Source: JAQVEB01 sp028698105 (GTDB lineage Bacteria; Bacteroidota; Bacteroidia; Bacteroidales; Dysgonomonadaceae). Taken from it: a stretch of 52,129 nucleotides of DNA. The stretch lies in NCBI GenBank assembly GCA_964293155.1, contig CAXYYA010000027.1, positions 1-52,129 of the forward strand, read 5' to 3'. The translations under genes and the position numbers were made by a program. Positions within the stretch are counted from its first letter, which is position 1, and every line of letters begins with the position of its first letter. Under the pieces are notes generated by a model. That model saw only the letters and a list, made by a program, of their open reading frames with translations, was not told the origin of the DNA and ran no database searches. Positions 51,651 to 52,129 of the stretch are shown here, one piece after another.

Positions 51651-51668
51651 TCCCGATAGGAATCGGGA
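51651..51668. repeat. 18-bp palindrome TCCCGAT-N4-ATCGGGA, T-loop site
   Basis: Plus strand TCCCGATAGGAATCGGGA, 7-bp perfect arms around AGGA. It stands exactly where the T loop of the tRNA copy should be. Confidence 0.9.
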
Positions 51669-51685
51669 GAACCAAGGACTCCCTG

Positions 51686-51703
51686 TCCCGATGGCTATCG
51701 GGA
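51686..51703. repeat. 18-bp palindrome TCCCGAT-N4-ATCGGGA, anticodon-loop site
   Basis: Plus strand TCCCGATGGCTATCGGGA, with the same 7-bp arms and a different 4-base centre. It replaces the anticodon-loop bases. Confidence 0.9.
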
Positions 51704-51706
51704 GAG

Positions 51707-52006
51707 TCAGGTGCTCTGCCAAGTTTGGGAGTATAATTTGTCTTTCATTTCGGGATATTTAGCCAAGTTTTGGATGTAAACCGATGATTTCATGGCCTTG
51801 ATTTTACGCTCAACGCGCACGGCATGAGCAAAATCGGTCGTTTCGATGAAGAGAAACAACGTCCAATCATGAGCGCGGGCAGTAAAGCGGTTTTTCCCAT
51901 ACCCTGCTTCGTTGTGTTTTTTTATACGCTGCTTCACATCGGTTTGGGTACAACCAACGTAGTATTTTTCAAGTTCATCACTATACAAGATATAACATCC
52001 CGGCAT
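51707..52006 (-). CDS. GIY-YIG domain protein (UvrC/URI-type nuclease superfamily)
   Basis: 99 residues from the ATG at 52006; a TTG at 52018 is less likely. The motif CYILYSDELEKYYVGCT is the GIY-YIG start, with Arg in VKQRIKKHNEAG, then FIETTDFAHAVRVERKIKAMKS with the metal-binding Glu. The size fits the small stand-alone GIY-YIG proteins common in Bacteroidota, whose role is unknown. The last five codons and stop (TWQST) come from tRNA-derived DNA, so the natural C-terminus may have been replaced. A terminator stands between it and the upstream tRNA. Confidence 0.88.
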   Translation of the reverse strand: MPGCYILYSDELEKYYVGCTQTDVKQRIKKHNEAGYGKNRFTARAHDWTLFLFIETTDFAHAVRVERKIKAMKSSVYIQNLAKYPEMKDKLYSQTWQST

Positions 52007-52012
52007 GACGTA

Positions 52013-52052
52013 AAACAAAAACCTCTACTGTGTGGATTTACACAAATAGAGG
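52013..52052 (-). terminator. Terminator of the tRNA(CAU)
   Basis: On the minus strand CCTCTATTTGTGT pairs with ACACAGTAGAGG around a short loop and is followed by TTTTTGTTTT. A degenerate copy of this hairpin lies at 51599-51628 next to the tRNA remnant. Confidence 0.85.
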
Positions 52053-52061
52053 TGATTTTTG

Positions 52062-52129
52062 TGGTCCCACTTGGGCTTGAACCAAGGACTCCCTGATTAT
52101 GAGTCAGGTGCTCTAACCAACTGAGCTAT
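52062..52129 (-). tRNA. tRNA with CAU anticodon (Met or Ile2), 5' end outside the window
   Basis: The anticodon arm is CCTGA-CTCATAA-TCAGG, giving anticodon CAT. The T arm is CTTGG-TTCAAGC-CCAAG, the acceptor strand is TGGGACC, and discriminator A is at 52062. No CCA is encoded. The D arm TAGCTCAGTTGGTTAGAGC is elongator-type. Met elongator and lysidine-modified Ile2 tRNAs cannot be told apart here. The first bases lie beyond the window. Confidence 0.92.

Larger units (their letters stand above)
51639..51723 (-). pseudogene. tRNA(CAU) remnant with two 18-bp palindromes in place of its loops
   Basis: On the minus strand the acceptor end (CAAGTGGGACCA), T-stem start (GGAGTCCTTGGTTC) and anticodon-stem start (GAGCACCTGACTC) are identical to the intact tRNA at 52062-52129. 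The five bases AAGCC after TTC (T loop) are replaced by TCCCGATTCCTATCGGGA. The five bases ATAAT after CTC (anticodon loop) are replaced by TCCCGATAGCCATCGGGA. The D-arm side breaks off after GGCAGAGCACC, where the GIY-YIG coding region has been joined. It cannot act as a normal tRNA. It may be a dead copy or a structured RNA. Confidence 0.85.

Overview
The window looks like chromosomal DNA of a Bacteroidota member, most likely order Bacteroidales. The evidence is a SusC/SusD outer-membrane pair, many Sus-type lipoproteins and secreted CAZymes, tRNA genes without an encoded CCA end, promoter matches to the Bacteroidales -7 box TAnnTTTG, almost no Shine-Dalgarno sites, and a DapF/DapL lysine branch. 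No species can be named from the sequence alone.

Region 1 (about 1-32,640, all CDSs on the minus strand) is a large polysaccharide utilization locus (PUL) for pectin, best matched to rhamnogalacturonan I. In order of transcription it holds a SIAE/SASA-type O-acetylesterase, a GH65-like (alpha/alpha)6 protein, a DUF4450-like 1123-residue protein, a PL11 rhamnogalacturonan lyase, SusC, SusD, two GH28 enzymes, a GH105-CE12 fusion, L-rhamnose mutarotase, CE12, GH105, a Ser-type S1 sulfatase, a PL22 oligogalacturonate lyase with a lipoprotein signal, GH2, GH106 and a second stand-alone CE12. Together they would deacetylate and cut the backbone, import oligomers, remove unsaturated uronate, rhamnose and side-chain sugar, and pass rhamnose to the cytoplasm. 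No PUL regulator (HTCS, SARP or SusR type) or inner-membrane sugar importer is visible. The left edge is a partial tRNA-Arg with a terminator.

Region 2 (32,985-34,140) holds a CYTH/TTM phosphatase and an unrecognised 164-residue protein. It is followed by a strictly alternating 21/22-bp degenerate tandem array (34,201-34,393).

Region 3 (34,460-38,991) is a visibly A+T-rich defence island. Six tightly packed minus-strand genes encode a sigma-70-like factor, a small acidic protein, an ImmA/IrrE metallopeptidase, a DncV-like CD-NTase, an E2-like protein with a SEC-C zinc motif, and a TIR-STING effector. This is a CBASS anti-phage system with two unusual points: a DncV-like cyclase and an E2 protein are paired with TIR-STING, and the regulatory cassette is sigma factor / small protein / protease. 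Upstream lie two concentric inverted repeats and a divergent, easily missed 43-residue basic ORF.

Region 4 (39,083-51,514) is mostly housekeeping: ilvE, a ParE-type toxin with its antitoxin, dnaG, a four-helix-bundle protein, an ABC exporter pair, dapF, dapL, a LacI-type regulator, an alpha/beta hydrolase and a GH130 lipoprotein. Its intergenic regions carry a family of degenerate, palindromic repeats and one MITE-like element.

Region 5 (51,535-52,129) is a segmental duplication of a tRNA(CAU), its terminator and the start of a GIY-YIG gene. In the older copy the anticodon loop and the T loop of the tRNA have each lost five bases and gained an 18-bp palindrome of the form TCCCGAT-N4-ATCGGGA. 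This is one of the two most unusual observations in the window; the CBASS operon is the other.
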